From: Caulobacter sp. FWC2
Lineage (GTDB): Bacteria; Pseudomonadota; Alphaproteobacteria; Caulobacterales; Caulobacteraceae
Assembly (NCBI RefSeq): GCF_002742625.1
Contig: NZ_PEBF01000001.1
Coordinates: forward strand, 5,181,822-5,245,821
Length of the DNA stretch: 64,000 bases
Reading direction: 5' to 3'
The notes under the pieces were generated by a model. That model saw only the letters and a program-made list of their open reading frames with translations, made no database searches and had not been told where the DNA came from. Below are positions 63,083 through 64,000 of this stretch, in pieces (the first letter of the stretch is position 1; each line of letters opens with the position of its first letter). The position numbers were made by a program, and so were the translations under genes.

Positions 63083-64000
63083 ATGGCCATCGGCATCTCC
63101 GCCAACCGGCTCGAACTTCTGCAGATCGCCGACGCGGTCGCGCGTGAAAAAAGTATCGAGAAGGAAGTCGTCATCGAGGCCATCGAGGACGCCCTGCAGA
63201 AGGCCGCCCGCGCCCGGTACGGCGCTGAGCACGACATCCGCGTCAAGATCGACCCGCGTACGGGCGAAATGACGCAGAAGCGCGTGATCGAAGTCGTCGC
63301 CGACGACACCGAGCTCGAAGGCGAGATCGGCAAGGTCCAGCTGTCGATCGCCAAGCGCACCTGGCGCGACGCCGAGATCGGCAAGATCTACGAAGAAAAC
63401 CTGCCGCCGTTCGAGATCGGTCGCGTCCAGACCCAGATGGCCCGTCAGGTCGTCATGCATAAGGTCCGCGAAGCCGAGCGCGAGCGTCAGCACGAAGAGT
63501 ACAAGGATCGCGTCGGCGAGATCGTCAACGGCAGCGTCAAGCGCGTCGAATACGGCAACGTCATCGTCGACCTGGGCCGTGGCGAAGGCATCATGCGCCG
63601 CGACCAGTCGATCCCGCGCGAGAACTTCAACGTCGGCGACCGCATCCGCGCCTACATCTACGACGTCCGTCGCGAGACCAAGGGCCCGCAGATCATGCTG
63701 AGCCGCGCGCACGGCGGCTTCATGGCCAAGCTGTTCGCCCAGGAAGTGCCGGAAGTCTACGACGGCGTCATCGAGATCCGCGCCGTGGCCCGTGACCCGG
63801 GTTCGCGCGCCAAGATGGCCGTCATCTCGAACGACAGCTCGATCGACCCCGTTGGCGCCTGCGTCGGCATGCGCGGTTCGCGCGTGCAGGCGGTCGTGGC
63901 CGAGCTGCAGGGCGAGAAGATCGACATCATCCAGTGGTCGGAAGACGAGGCCACCTTCATCGTCAACGGCCTGGCGCGGCGGAAGTCTCCAAGGTCGTCA
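63083..64000 (+). CDS. nusA: Transcription termination/antitermination protein NusA, C-terminal part beyond the window
   Basis: RNA polymerase factor for pausing, termination and antitermination. Visible are the N-terminal RNAP-binding domain (residues 1-130; ADAVAREKSIEKEVVIEAIEDALQKAAR), the S1 domain (about 135-200; EIVNGSVKRVEYGNVIVDLG) and the first KH domain (VGACVGMRGSRVQAVVAELQGEKIDII). In the last about 25 bases the frame reads LARRKSPRSS, while shifting one base gives the expected AEVSKVV, so a one-base loss near 63977 is likely. ATG 63083. Confidence 0.93.
   Translation, partial: MAIGISANRLELLQIADAVAREKSIEKEVVIEAIEDALQKAARARYGAEHDIRVKIDPRTGEMTQKRVIEVVADDTELEGEIGKVQLSIAKRTWRDAEIGKIYEENLPPFEIGRVQTQMARQVVMHKVREAERERQHEEYKDRVGEIVNGSVKRVEYGNVIVDLGRGEGIMRRDQSIPRENFNVGDRIRAYIYDVRRETKGPQIMLSRAHGGFMAKLFAQEVPEVYDGVIEIRAVARDPGSRAKMAVISNDSSIDPVGACVGMRGSRVQAVVAELQGEKIDIIQWSEDEATFIVNGLARRKSPRSS

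Overview
The window comes from a Caulobacter chromosome. It is very GC-rich with strong third-position GC. The most diagnostic gene is crescentin (creS, 457 codons, 8381-9754), the bacterial intermediate-filament-like cell-curvature protein. The holdfast-type acetyltransferase hfsK, a Fur without C-terminal cysteines, and an alphaproteobacterial order of housekeeping genes agree with this. The species is either C. crescentus/vibrioides or a close relative such as C. segnis. Naming the species is inference.

Left part (1-23.4 kb): a cut-off lolA and the DNA translocase ftsK; murI with a tiny membrane protein; a Tat-type M3 peptidase (dcp); a TraB/GumN-like protein that lacks the family histidines; an SRPBCC protein; creS; a divergent ahpD/oxyR pair with an OxyR-like site; a complete mlaA-C-D-E-F lipid-transport operon that ends in an unknown secreted protein; a histidine-rich PadR regulator resembling NfeR/YqjI with a DUF2218 gene; hfsK; two tandem S9 prolyl oligopeptidases; and a K+ channel with a zinc ribbon.

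Middle (23.4-43.8 kb): the conserved dapF-mtaB-(EEP)-ftsY-yciB run, interrupted by a higBA toxin-antitoxin pair and a TRIC channel. A MarR regulator and cytochrome c maturation genes follow (ccmAB and ccmCD-ccmG, separated by two unrelated genes), then aconitase (acnA), DUF1223 and DUF2794. Between DUF1223 and DUF2794 lie two homologous tandem non-coding units of about 200 nt. Each ends in a textbook minus-strand terminator with a C-rich loop, and these are the best candidates for undescribed small RNAs in the window. A Bax-inhibitor-1 protein, an aldo/keto reductase and thpR complete this part. About 1 kb of repeat-rich DNA without a recognisable gene follows.

Right part (44.8-64 kb): murJ, trpS, a universal stress protein, a CYP153-type P450, a NifU-like Fe-S scaffold and a RutE-type nitroreductase. 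Then comes a long plus-strand run typical of alphaproteobacteria: tsaB-rimI-fur-miaB-phoH-ybeY-corC-lnt-xre-metK-trmB. Next are a DUF5990-like gene behind a perfect 27-bp palindrome, ppa, and rimP-nusA, preceded by a sigma70-like promoter and an apparent attenuator. nusA runs off the right edge.

Many genes overlap by 1-4 bases (ATGA, GTGA, TTGA, CTGA), which points to translational coupling. Intergenic spaces carry several families of palindromic REP-like repeats. I saw no rRNA, tRNA, CRISPR array or insertion sequence.
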